Assembly (NCBI GenBank): GCA_018398805.1
Contig: JAGFBZ010000817.1
Coordinates: 2,932,504 to 2,996,503 of the forward strand
Reading direction: 5' to 3'
DNA length: 64,000 nt
DNA from: Hirundichthys speculiger
Lineage: Eukaryota; Chordata; Actinopteri; Beloniformes; Exocoetidae
Shown here: positions 1 to 11,780 of the stretch, in pieces
How the letters are laid out: each line of letters opens with the position of its first letter
Numbering within the stretch: position 1 is the stretch's first letter
Notes under the pieces: model-generated
Told to the model about the DNA's origin: nothing
Databases searched by the model: none
Seen by the model: the letters and a program-made list of their open reading frames with translations, nothing else
Position numbers and translations under genes: made by a program

Positions 1-170
1 TCTTTACTCACAGAGGTGGAAGCAGGCTATTAAAATATTATTTAAAATAATTAGTACTGGCACTCCCAGGAATGATTTCAGGCAGGCAGGTGAGCAGCAT
101 CCCACCACTCGTCACCCCTCCACTTGGTTTATTCTAATCACGCCACCTGCTTATTGGTCTATTTAATGAG

Positions 171-365
171 GTTTCTTCCCTCTTAAAGGGGAATTTTTCC
201 TTGCCACAGTTTGGTTTAAAGGTTTTTCTCTCTCTAGTGGAGTGTTTTTTACTTGCCATTGTTTCTTTAATTAAGATTTAATAATATTTGCTCGGGGGGG
301 TCATGCTCTGGGTTTCTGAAAAGCGCCTAGAGACAATTTGTATTACAATAGACGCTGAACAAATT
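171..365 (+). repeat. L2-type LINE/SINE 3' tail
   Basis: The text runs from 'cttccctcttaaagggg' through 'ccttgccacagtttgg' to 'aagcgcctagagacaa'. The same order is seen at the 3' end of the L2-type LINE at 14.7-14.95 kb in this window. Only the 3' untranslated end is present, so this is a truncated retrocopy. The terminal GAATT repeats are degraded. Confidence 0.75.
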
Positions 366-737
366 ACTGTAGGTTGAGTTGGATTAATGACAAAGAAGTA
401 CTAGGATAATCTAGCAGAGAATACGGCTCATTTATTTATAATTTTAAAACCTAGTTTTATATGTTTGCTGATTGTTTTAATCATTAGTGCTTGACTGGGT
501 GGTTAAAATAGATATTCCCTGTGATGTGCTAAGATTGCATATTTAGTTCGGCACCTAAAGACAAGGTCAACCAAAGTGCTTTACAGTTTTTAAATGTGCT
601 ATATACATAAATTTGACCTTGACCTTGACCCAAACCAACACAAAGGGATTATAAAAATATAATATAAAAATGATATACTCATAAATGCTTATGTTTTTTC
701 AGATATGGTGATATAGCACACACATACAAACGTATAC
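366..737. other. No feature recognised
   Basis: AT-rich non-coding sequence. I see no convincing reading frame, tandem repeat or terminal inverted repeat. Confidence 0.5.
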
Positions 738-805
738 AGAGATCCCTTATTTTTCACGGTTAATGGGGACCAGCACCCGCCCCCCCCCGTAAAAATCTAA
801 ATCTT
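738..805 (+). repeat. Tigger/pogo-like terminal fragment
   Basis: The phrase 'gatcccttatttttcacgg' followed by 'ttaatggggacc' resembles the end of Tigger-type (pogo, Tc1/mariner superfamily) elements. It also resembles the ends of the element at 39060-39556. A run of C follows. No opposite end was found, so only a fragment is called. Confidence 0.4.
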
Positions 806-2233
806 TTAACTCTTCCACTTTCCTTATAATACAGCTGACAGTTGACCGTGGAATATTTAGGAGCTCAGTGAATTGGAAATTCCTGATTGGAACACCTGAT
901 TCCCATAATTTGGATTGGTGAGCAAATACTTTTGGCAATATATTGTAGTTCAGGCAGGCAACGCAAGACACATTTGCACTCATAAACACCCCTCTACATG
1001 GTTCTTTCTAGTTGCACCCTCAAGTTCATTGATTTGTGTAAAGGAGCAGGATGAAACATTAAGAACGCATAATGCTACATCCTCTGTTGTCCCAGTGTCT
1101 CTCTAACCATCTCTGACTCTGAGAATGTACCTCCTTTTGTCAATGAGACATTAAAGTGGATTTATTCCAGCGAACTGCAGCTCAGTCGGCTGCATGTGCT
1201 TGTCTGCGTAGCACATGTGCCTCTTCAACACTTTTCTGGGTGGCCTGTGCATCATGCTCAGGAAGAGCTCCATTTCAGTTTTGTCCGGTCCTAACTGTTC
1301 AGAACTTTTTCTCTCATCACTACACCTTTGAGCATTTGTCAAAGTCCAAAATCTAAACACCACTGCACCGAAATGTTTTGATTTGTCACACCATCATTCA
1401 CTTCCAGCATCACGGATCATGTCCTGGTCATGTCCCGAAGTCAAAACCCTCGGAACTCTGGGAACTGCATTTAACGCTCCATCCATGCATGCAGCCTTGG
1501 TTCCATAAGCTAAACAACTTCTGCTGTGATGTGGTTGCCCATCAGATACTTCTCTTCTCCTTTTTAAGTATTGATGCAGTTTTATTCTGGAGATTCAACT
1601 ATACATCTACATGTACATTTTACATCTACATTCTACAAGCATGTCATTGTCATTACAAGCAATCCCTTGCGATGGCTGACATGTTGTGAGAATGGTCCCT
1701 TGGCAGCTGGTGCAATGATCACACATAGCAGTATTTTGACTTAGTACATTAGTATTGCATTTAACATCCCCTTTTTTCTGTTGTAAATTTTTCTATAATT
1801 AAAGGGCCTGGTTATTAACTTGGAACAGACAAAATGACATGGCTAAAATGAAAGATCTATCACCAAGCACACTCTTTCGTTGCTCCTCACCCATTTCAGT
1901 TCCAACATCTGCATCGTACCATGGAGTAGATCCTTCATTTCCCACCTGCTACACCTTCTTTCAAATGTTGAATTCATACTTGATTCTGACAGCCTCAGTG
2001 AGGATTGCTTGTTAGAACTAGACTTCTGGAAAACCTTGTTCAAAAAGTGGAATGGTATCTTCTTTTTCTACAAGCAATTCCGTCAATCTGTTTAATTACA
2101 CAGCTCACTTATAAGGTTTGGAGAATTTATTTATTTATTTTGTCAAAACAGTTTTCAGAATACTAACTTCAGGATTTAACTGTTGACCAATCTACTTATG
2201 TCGGGATCTCCCGTTATGAGAACTAGCCAATAT
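806..2233. other. No feature recognised
   Basis: Short open frames exist, but none shows a domain, splice signals or sequence bias that I could support. The region reads as intergenic or intronic DNA. Confidence 0.45.
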
Positions 2234-2890
2234 ACCGTACTGGCCCCAATAGAGGATGACTCTGATTATAAGATGACCCCTATTTTTCAAATATCATTTT
2301 GTGAAAATAAAAAATATAAAGACAATAAGGTTATTTATAAACAACTTTTATTGTACAATTACTATAGAAAAAAAATCACACAGAGATAACATTCTACTGT
2401 ATTGTAAAACATTTTAATGATTTCATCTTTTTTAGGAAGTATGTTACCATACTCAAGGTACAGGTACGTGTCAGTTTCCATGTTATTTAAGATCAAGGTA
2501 TAGTGCGATTTAATAAACAGTATTCTCTTAAAATCTGAGACTATGACTCAGTGAATAAGCAACAGCTATGTAGTTCAATAACTGCAATTAATGATGTCAA
2601 TGACTGCATAACCATCAATGGTTGAGTTATATTTGGTTTCAAGAACAACATTAATAATTCAGGCAGTAAAAAAAAAAATTCTGGACTGCAACAAAACTTT
2701 CTAACCCCTTTGCTCGAGTCGGTCGTGTGGTTCCTCAATTTCACATCAGATCCTGCTGCATGCATTCACTATGTTGCTTGATTTGCTTACAGTTTACTTC
2801 TGTACGGCTCCATCTAGCGCCGCAGATGTGTAATGACAATAGAAAAGTCTAGACCTCAATTATAAGACGACCCCAATTTTTGAGAGTATG
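2234..2890 (+). repeat. Unclassified repeat family B, copy 1
   Basis: This roughly 610-bp segment recurs in reverse complement at 4738-5339, with shared blocks along its whole length, such as 'caacttttattgtacaatt' and 'gtttactt..ggctccatctag'. Related motifs stand near both ends in the same direction: 'ttataagatgaccccta' near 2262 and 'ttataagacgaccccaa' near 2861. Direct rather than inverted end motifs are unlike a typical MITE. I do not recognise the superfamily, and no coding capacity is visible. Confidence 0.7.
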
Positions 2891-4544
2891 ATTTCTAGAA
2901 TAAAATATTATATATATATTCGGACCAAAATGGTATCTACATGGCCTCATATCTACACTACATGCCTTTAATGAAGCCAGGTTTGATCTTTACAAAGACT
3001 GAGTCTATTGCAACAACGAGGCAACAGTTAATATCATAAATAAAGGTCAACCCTCCACACAGTTTAGTGTCCTTGTGTGGTTCATGACAAGACTTTCTGT
3101 CCAATACAACCTCATCATTAAAGCCTACAAATTCCAAATTGCTGACTGTTCCGGAGTCAACTTTCAGCAGCTTTAGCAAACCATTCTTCCTCACCTCCAT
3201 CCTTCAAAGAACTGATCCCAAAATACTTTTACAGCATCATTTGACTGGATCTGTTGCTCACAGCAGACCTAAAAAAGAAAATAAATAAATAACCTCTAGA
3301 GACTGTAATTCTGCCTGGCTTTTCATGCATCCCTTGATCCCTTGTTCTAATGTGCTGTCACAAAATTTTCTAGTTTTATCTTTCAGTTGCTGTGACCTTT
3401 TTCACTGTTCACACCTCCTAATCACATCATTGTCAGAGGTACACAGTACAAATTTTCCCTGATTTTATTCTCCCACTGCATGTTCTCTGATGGTCTGGTT
3501 CAGCTGGACTGATTACCCTGTGACTGATTACTTCTCCTCAGTATTTAAGCTCCACTCTTCTGTCTCCCAGTGGTCCCAGTAGTCCTTGTGCTTCTTTCTT
3601 GTTTTGACCCTTCATGTTGTGCGATTTCTGCTTTCTACTAAACCCCTGTTTGACTTGGTTGCTAGTGATAATTTGACTTCCTGTGTGTCAAGATTTATTG
3701 GATAACTACTCATGAAACCCCTGCCTCCTGAAATGAAACACCAAACTGATTTTACTTTGCCTCTCTATCGCATCATATGTTTGAAGCTTTTGTTCCTCTT
3801 TATATCAAGACTTAGTACAAAAGCAATATCCATCAGAAAGTAGAGTTTTTGAGGCTCAAAGATCGACAGTGTATCTCCAGTTTGTCAACTTATGCAGTCT
3901 CTCAGCTGTCTTTTTTTTTTTTTTTTTAATTTATGTATTCATTTATTGATTTTTTTTTTTTTTTGGAGGGGGGGGTTGACGTCTACAGAATCTGTAAGCA
4001 GTGATATCTAAGCAATCTTTTATATGGGGACAATAATAAACAAAAAATATCGAGCCAATAGGAGAAACCCGATCACCGTGAAAATGGTATCCTCTGGGCG
4101 CCAGTGTCAGTCAAAAACAGTTGTTACAGCTGCATGTGAGGTTTTTGCGTGTCACGTAAACATCCAGTTTTTGAAGCGACTATGTGAACTCCCACTGACT
4201 TGGAAGGTGTCAATTTGCCGTGAGGGTAAAACAGGGAAGAAGATCAATAAGCTGAACCTCACATGAAATTCCAGGTTATATTTCCATCATTTTGGCAAGA
4301 AACAGATCAACACTGATGATGAGATAGAGAAAGATATGTGTCTGCAAAGCCATGGATGAACATGAGCCCTGCCCCCTTACGCGTGATATTTAGCGGTAGC
4401 TGGGTTGCCCCAATTGCGCTGCTGCTAATTTAGTTGCACTTTAACACTGCTTTACTGTGTGAATTGTTCAGACAATTCAAACACTTAATGAGTTAGAGCA
4501 CATGAATTTTGGCATCTCTGTGCCAATTAAGCACCACGAATAAG
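2891..4544. other. Spacer between repeats; poly-T tracts
   Basis: No gene or repeat family recognised. Two long T runs lie near 3911-3928 and 3950-3964. The sequence separates the two inverted family B copies. Confidence 0.45.
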
Positions 4545-5928
4545 TAGGTATGCCACAATTTTTGAAAAAATCGATTTAAATCGATTTTTTTTAATACAAT
4601 TCCAATTGATTTAATTAAGCCATGAATGAATCGCGATGTGGCCTCCAGGCCAGCAGAAGATGCACTCGAGTTAAACTACATTCTTGTTCAACGTCTACTA
4701 TATGTGGCGCTATGTGTGACGTGCTACGTGCAATATGCTATTGTCGTTACACATCTGTGCCAGTAGATGGAGCCTGCACCTAAGTAAGCAATAAGCAAAT
4801 GGAGGATCACAGTGAACGCATGCGGCAGGATCTGATGTAAAATGGAGGATCACCGACTCGAGCAAAGGGGTTTGAAAGTTTCTTTGCAGTCCAGAATTTG
4901 TTTTTTACAGACTGAATTATTAATGGTTTTCTTGAAACCAAATATAACTCAACCTTGATGGTTATGCAGTTATTGACATCATTAATGCAGTTATTAAACT
5001 ACATGGTTGTTGCTTATTCACTGAGTCATAGTCTCAGATTTTAAGAGAATACAGTTTATTAAATAGTACTATACCTTGATCTTAAATAACATGGAGAAAT
5101 GACACGTACCTTACCTTAAGTGTGGTACCATACTTTCTAAAAAAGATGAAATCATTAAAATATTTAACAATAGAACAGAATGTTATCTCTGTGTGATTTT
5201 CTTTTAATAGTAATTGTACAATAAAAGTTGTTTATGAATATCCTTATTGTCTTTATCATATTTTATTTTCACAAAATGATATTTGAAAAATAGGGGTCGT
5301 CTTATTATCAGAGTCATCCTCTATTAGGGCCAGTACGCTAAATTGGTATTTAATTTTTGTTCAGACAAAAATAAATATGCCTTAGTTTGTGCCTGGCTTA
5401 TCTACCTCAGGAATAAAAAACAAAAAACAAAACAGTGGTTTTGTTGCGTTTGTATAATGCCTTAGTTTATGCCTGGCTTAAAGTATAGTTGACTTGTTAT
5501 GTACTAAAGGAAAAGAAATCTTGATACTGTACTGATTTATTGAACAGGGGGCAGTAAGGTTATTGTAAAAAAAACAAAAAAAACAAAAACAGGATTTGAC
5601 AAATTTGAGAGCTGATAAAACAGTTTCCACTTTCCAGTCATTTGCTATGCAGGTATAAAGAGGATAAGAAAAAAAAACAGCATTGGAAAAAAAAAAAAAG
5701 AAGAAGAGAACTGATTTCAGAGACTGAGTTCTAATCTACTGTATTGAAAAGAGCGTAGGATAAAACAGCACAGTATTGCTAAAAATGAAAGGGCTGGATT
5801 TGTGTAAGAGAAATAATAATAAGAATTTTAAAAAATCAGTCATTTGCCTGTAAATTAATTTTGTGTTGCCAATGTTTCGAATCGTGATTCAAATTGTATC
5901 GTGAGTTGAGTAAATTGTGGCATGCCTA
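4545..5928. mobile_element. hAT-like non-autonomous element
   Basis: The ends are inverted: the left begins 'taggtatgccacaattt' and the right ends 'aaattgtggcatgccta'. Flanking octamers are cgaataag (4537-4544) and cttataag (5929-5936), matching at six of eight positions, which suits the 8-bp duplication of hAT transposons. Subterminal 'atcgatttaaatcgat' and 'gaatcgtgattcaaattg' are typical of this MITE style in fish. No transposase is visible. The element contains a family B copy at 4738-5339. Confidence 0.7.
4738..5339 (-). repeat. Unclassified repeat family B, copy 2
   Basis: Reverse-complement relative of 2234-2842. It lies wholly inside the hAT-like element at 4545-5928, so it was either inserted there or carried as internal sequence. 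It lacks the outer 'ttataagacgacc' motif that follows copy 1 near 2861. Confidence 0.7.
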
Positions 5929-6280
5929 CTTATAAGGTTTACACAGAAACACAGATATTAATGATGTTAACTTAACCCACATCCATAAAATTAGAACCTA
6001 CAGGTGAAGCAGGGGAGGAGGTTTGGACTTTTAAGAGTGGCAGTAAGCTTGGCAGGTGAGACGTCTGAAGGTATCTGAGAGATACGCGCTCATACGTTAC
6101 ATAGGAGTTAGAACAAGATGGAGTAATTGGAATGAACCATGCAGAGGGGTGAACACAGAGATTGTCTGCAGTGTGTCTGCTTATTTAGTGCTCTCATATA
6201 TAAAGGACATCTACTGAATTCTGTTGTCATTAAAGTGTCTGTAAAGGAACTGACCTGATGATCGCATCTCAACCATCTAA

Positions 6281-6855
6281 TTCAATTCAGTTCAATTTTA
6301 TTTGTATAGCGTCTGTTACGATGTCAACTGTCTCAAGGCGCTTTACAGAGACCCAGAGCATGACCCCCAAGCAAATATCATTAACTAAAATTATAATATT
6401 AAATCCAAATCAAGGATAATGGCAAGTAAAAAAACTCCCACAGAGGGAGAAAAAAAAGCTATAAGCCAAACAGTGGCAAGGAAAAACTCCACTTTAAGAG
6501 GAAGAAACCTTGAGCAGGACCTGGCTCATATGGGGGAACCTTCCTGCCGAAGGCCAGCCGGGTAAAGAAAGAAAAAAGGGGAGACAGGGCAGAGAGAGGA
6601 GAGCACACAAATGACTAAATATAATGACCATATAAACATAAACAGATGCAGGTAGCAGCACTGAGATGAGATGGCCAGAGGACCAGGTCGCCGGTCACCA
6701 CGCCAGTCGGCACCCCGAACACATCCACACACACAAGTGGAGGCAAACCCTGGGATGGCCAGAGGAAGGAACTGCAAGTCAGCATGCAACCCAGGAAACT
6801 CTGGCCTGCAAGGACTTAGCCTGGATTGTGCTTGAACTATCATTCTGGATATGCA
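6281..6855 (-). repeat. L2-type LINE 3' untranslated region and tail
   Basis: Read on the minus strand it ends in the L2 tail (the plus strand shows 'ttcaattcagttcaatttta', then 'aaggcgctttacagagaccc'). The upstream part matches the 3' UTR of the LINE at 11.7-14.96 kb, including 'cttcctgccgaaggccagcc'. The copy is cut close to the hAT element that begins at 6870. No reverse transcriptase is present. Confidence 0.75.
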
Positions 6856-6869
6856 CTGATACTTTAAAG

Positions 6870-7536
6870 CACATGTGTCAAACCCAAGGCCCGCGTGCCA
6901 AATATGGCCCGCCACGTCATTTTATGTGGCCCTCGAGAGCTTGGGAATGATTGGCTTAAATTTTAAATCAATATTTTAAGACTTAGAATAAGCTTACAGC
7001 GCTTTAAAGCGCATATTGACAATAAACTACATCTCCCATCATGCATTTCGTCGTTACCCACAACGATAACGGTAGCTATGAGCGAGACGATTTTTTTTAG
7101 AACATGTCCAAGAAAAGAAAACTTGATGCACAAAGAAGGCAGTTTCATGAATGATGGGAAAACAACAGTATGTCTTTTGTGTTATGAGGCAGTGTTAGTC
7201 GTGAAAGAGTTTAATCTACGTCGGAATTTTGACAGCGAACATGGAGCTAAGTATTTTAGCCTACAAGAAAAAAAAAAGAGTCGCTTCCGTTTCTGAAACC
7301 AAGGTAATGAATACTCTCACAACCACAAACCTTGAGTTTAATTTAATAATGAGTTAATTATTTGAAACTTAAATACATAATAAATACAGAAACTGTTATT
7401 TAACATTATAATAAGGTGTAGTTTAATTTATTTTAATTTACATTGCATTTTGTTACACTCATGCTGTCAATCTGGCCCTTCGAGGGCCACCATGATGCTG
7501 ATGTGGCCCTCGGTGAAAATGAGCCTGACACCCCTG
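6870..7536 (+). mobile_element. hAT element with perfect 8-bp target duplication
   Basis: The octamer CTTTAAAG stands at 6862-6869 and again at 7537-7544. The ends are imperfect inverted repeats ('cacatgtgtcaaaccca' and the reverse complement of 'tgagcctgacacccctg') with 'ggccc'-rich subterminal sequence. Inside is a remnant of a BED-finger transposase start. The element is far too short to be autonomous, so it is an internally deleted derivative. Confidence 0.85.
7104..7296 (+). pseudogene. hAT transposase N-terminus, BED/TTF-finger remnant
   Basis: An ATG at 7104 opens with MSKKRKLDAQRRQFHE and stops at 7152. The text then continues in another frame as GKTTVCLLCYEAVLVVKEFN, with LRRNFDSEHGAKY after it. 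The CxxC pair and the later histidine match the BED-type finger at the start of hAT transposases related to the GTF2IRD2/FAM200 group, which binds element ends. A frameshift after 16 residues and a stop soon after the finger make it non-functional. The rest of the transposase (RNase-H-like core and C-terminal dimerisation domain) is absent. It lies inside the hAT element at 6870-7536. Confidence 0.75.
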
Positions 7537-7544
7537 CTTTAAAG

Positions 7545-10500
7545 GGAACTTTAAGTTACAAAGACTGACAAGACATGAGAGGACATCCCAGTAGGTTTGA
7601 AGAGCAACTAAAATTAGTCACATGATGCTGTGATTTGACAAAGAGGCAAACATTACAAGCAAACACACGAGTATACCAGTAATTACTGGGCTAAAATTAA
7701 CATCAACAATTCTGCATGTTGCATGTGTGAGTGGATATTTACGTACTGTGTGATGATCCTGGTGAATAAATAATGCACTATGAACATGTATTTTTCTGTC
7801 TGTCTTTAATTTAGAGGCCATACCCTGTATGGACCTAAATTAGAGTACAAACTTAGTCTGTAGGGTGAGATACATGTCTCCTTGTGGTAAAGAAATTACA
7901 AGTTAAAACTTACCTGTATCTGGTTTAAGTAAACCAGGAAAGGACACCACCAGGGGTTGTCGTGAAATTGTATGAGTGCAGCAGAGTTTAAGAGGTCATC
8001 TGACTTTACTACTTGATATAGAGGTTCATTACCGGGTTGAACACTAAACCTTAACTACACTAGAGACAGTAGAAGTGGCCCGTCAGGTCTGCTTTCTTTG
8101 CAACAAGAACATAACACACCAAGTAGTTTCTCCTGCTTGTTTCTCCAGGGGTTCATCATCTGATTTTTGCTGTCTGCTCCTTACAGCTAGCCAGCTGTAC
8201 ATTTTAGTTATTACTCATAAAACATTCAAATCAAAGCTCCAGCATACATGTTGTCAGGATCTCTCTCTCCAATATTTTATATGATTTAGATTTTGCCAGT
8301 GATTTGTTTTGCAACTCAAATAAAAAATATCTAATCGATATGTTAACAAGACCAAAAAAAAATCTATCAGAGGGAGACTTTTTATTAGGAATAAAAACTT
8401 TACAAAGTGGCAATAAGCTTTACTATTTTACGTTTTTTTTGATAATGTGTTGCAACTATGAATGTAAGGAAGCTGACAAGAGAAAATATGAAATACCTTG
8501 GACTGGAACCACTTGGGTTACATAAAATAAAAAGTCAAAGTAAGTGCAAGAATTGCTGTTCCCTTTTTAATCCTTTTACTGTACAAACTTTTTCTGATTT
8601 ATGCTTGTTTTTAAACTACTTTCTGCCTCCTGTCTTCAGCTACATGTGTGGCATGCACTGTAAAGGACTTTATTCCTTGGGTATATTTCCCAGAGTCAGT
8701 GTATTTCTTAAATCCCCAGTAACATGGATGTCTGGAGTTCAGCACATTCATGATCGCATAAACAGAATCTTCATGGTCAGTAAACTGGTGTCTCAAACAG
8801 ACGTCCAGTTTTACAGCTCTCGAAACTATTTTGAGATGATTCTCCATCCAATGATGGCCAAATAATCCTGTTCAGTTTCTGCTTGTTGCTTTTTATCCTG
8901 CCAGAGAGCAGTCTTCTCCCTTGTGCTTCATGAGGTCATTGCATCTGAGTCACAGTCCCTCTCCGGGTCATGGGCCAGTCCAGTTCACACTGAAGCTCTC
9001 ATGTGACTGTTGCCTGTTGTTCTGGGATCCAGCTGTGCTGGTTCTTGAGTGCTTAAATGTTGACAACCCTGGAAATCTGGAAAGCAACAAAAAAAAAAAA
9101 GGGAGTGGGAGAGACTGAGATTACAGATGACTGGACATGAGGAGAAAAAGAAAAAACAGAAGGAGCGCCAAGTCCTGTTCACATCTTGTCTGGTGCTGGT
9201 TGCCACGCCACTTCCTAAACAAGCGTTATATCAGTTTCTTTTTATTCTTGTACAGCAAGTTTCTGCCTCATAAATCAGACACTATTTCTGCCTGTAAGGA
9301 CGGTTAATGTGTATGGAGCATCTGCTGGTTAGCAGGCCAACTGTATAAGCCATAGCTTTGGAATTAGTCCAGTTTTAACAGGATGTGAAGCTGCTTGCAA
9401 AGAATATGAACTATAAGATGGACAAAAAGGAGATGACAAAAGGCAATATTTAGGTTGACAAAAGGCAAGATTTAGCGTTTTGTGGCAATCACTGTACTTT
9501 TTTACCTGGAACAGAATTTTGCCACATTGGCTGTACCTCGCTCTAAGATCAGAGACTCACTACTTATGCATTTTGAAATGACTGATGGACACCAGACTCT
9601 CTGCTCTAACCGCGATGAGATAAGAACAGGCATTAGCTGAGTCCAACCTTGTGCAGTGATAATACCTGTGATAACCACAGACACATAAAATTGACAGATG
9701 GTTGATTGCTATACTCTTCATCTCTCTTGACATCTCTAGCCACACATGCAGTTCACCTCCAGTTTGATATAGTGCTATAATTGTAGACATTTAACCTCAC
9801 CACATAGTTTTTCTGTGAAGCTTCCTGGCTGCATAGGCTCCTCAGCTGAAACAATAAAAGGAGCAATGCCTCATTTTTCTTTTTCCCTTCATGCCAATAC
9901 TTATACTAGCCTGTTTTATTTTACCTCTCCCAACATCCTCCTCCTCCTTGTCCCTCCTTTCTGTTGTTCGGCTATTCTGAGGGCTTGATTTCCAGACATG
10001 CCAGAAATCTAATTCTGCTTCTTATTAGACATGACCGCAATAACCCTGCGTTACGATCGAGCCAGCATCTCCCTTCCACAATAGGAAACACCATTGCCTA
10101 GAATTAGCCAACCAATACAGAGTCTCTGGCTCCAATCACTAACTTTCAGCCTTGCAGATCAAATTTTGTTAAACATGGCAGCAACTTCACTTGTGAGCCC
10201 ATAGAGACATAACACAAAACACAGGATCTGCTGAATGTCGAATGCTATGCAAAATCTTGGTTTATTTATAATAGTATGCACCCCAATAACTATAGGCAAA
10301 CCTGACAGTGAGACCCACCGACAACATGATTTCAAACTGAGGAACATTCAAACTGTTACAAATGAGACAGAAAAGAAACAAAACTGGGAGCTGAAATCGA
10401 CCTTGGAAAAGTCAGGGTTGTATGGGAGCACAGGGAGCTGAGGTTTTGCGCCAACCGTTTTATCATCCTTCATGTCTCACAAATACATATGATAATGTTG

Positions 10501-11754
10501 TGAAAGATGCAAATTGTGCCTTAGTGTCTCTTTGTGATGAGGCGTTTCAGTTTTGCTTCTTAATGTTTGCACATTTCTCACAGGTTGCATCATAAATTAA
10601 GTCAATGTTATTTACCCTGAACAGGCACAGAAGGAGTAATACTTTTTCATCTGCAAACACTTATTCCAAAACTCTTCTAAATCTTCTTGTGCTGTGGTCT
10701 GTTTCGGCTCTTTGATTCTGTTTCTTGCTGAACACAGAAAAAGGTTGCTCTAGTGACTCAGTCTTTCTAGTGACAGCCAAACAATCCTGTTCAATAAGCC
10801 ACCTATTGTGCAATATATTGTAAGGCTGAATGGAATCAGTCAACTTGATCTGCCTAGTTAGCGCTAGCAATTCAAGTATGGGAGTCACAGTATATAATGT
10901 GAGAGTTTCTCCAAGTAAAAACGCTAAGAATTATCGACTAACTGCAGTGTAAGGGTTTAGCAAATACCTGCCTTCTACTATGCATAACATCATCGAACAG
11001 TTAAAGAAATCTGTAACTAATTTATAAATTGTATAAAGAACAAGGGCGTGAACATTAAACCTGTGATCTCCAGTCTTTCCTGTTGTGGCCCACCAGCTGT
11101 TGTGAATAAAGGCTATTCCAGTCAATGAAACCGGTCCCATCAGAAGTACCGCTCCACATTTCAGACGTGTCCTAGAACTGACCTAGAAGTGAGTATCCAC
11201 TCCGCTTGACAAAAAAAAAGAAAAGTGGAGCAGAGTTTATTTTGGCATTCAGCCACAGTGAACCGTGTCACTATGGCAGATCAAGCTAGCAGGAAGACAG
11301 AGGAATAGAATGGAGAATTTGGTCAATATTCAAAATTAAACACTACAAGATGGCTTCTACTCTCATGTCAAAAATAAAGCTCATGATGGGAACTGAGGTC
11401 ATGCTCAGGATAGATTAAAACTACAAATTCAGATCCCACAGGGTGCTCACATGTCTGGTGGGACCCAGGGGCTAACCTTGTCCAGAGGTGACATTTCTGT
11501 GCTCAGAGGGATCTAGGTGAACCATAGCAGAGTGGTATGGTGGTCAGACAAATTAGTATTCCAGATATTATTTGGAAGAAATAGGTAAAGAAATGTGCTC
11601 CAGACTAAACAGTAAAAGAAGCACATTGGCTGTTATCAGCAACAAGTCCAAAAGCCAGGCTCTGTGATGATACTAGGCTGTATCAGTGCCACTGGCATAA
11701 ATCATTTTGGGATTCAGTTCAGTTAATTTTGCTTTAAAGATAATCCAGTTTATT
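7545..11754. other. Long stretch without recognised genes or repeats
   Basis: About 4.2 kb of AT-rich DNA. Open frames up to 135 codons (8458-8865) show no domain, and I could not connect them into a gene. A short direct duplication of 'gacaaaaggcaa' occurs near 9430-9470, and an A run sits near 9090. It could be intron or intergenic DNA. Confidence 0.4.
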
Positions 11755-11780
11755 GCCTCCACCAAGGAGGTAATATTGAA

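Noticed and set aside
5380..5482. Direct 25-bp duplication (gccttagttt.tgcctggctta) as a target-site duplication
   Set aside because: The 55-bp A-rich stretch between has no element features; a local duplication is more likely.
6526..6950. Overlapping open frames of 94-129 codons
   Set aside because: They lie in the L2-type 3' UTR and the end of a hAT element; no coding function is known for that UTR.
8458..8865. 135-codon open frame
   Set aside because: No domain, no splice context and no bias I can see; the length is plausible by chance in 64 kb.
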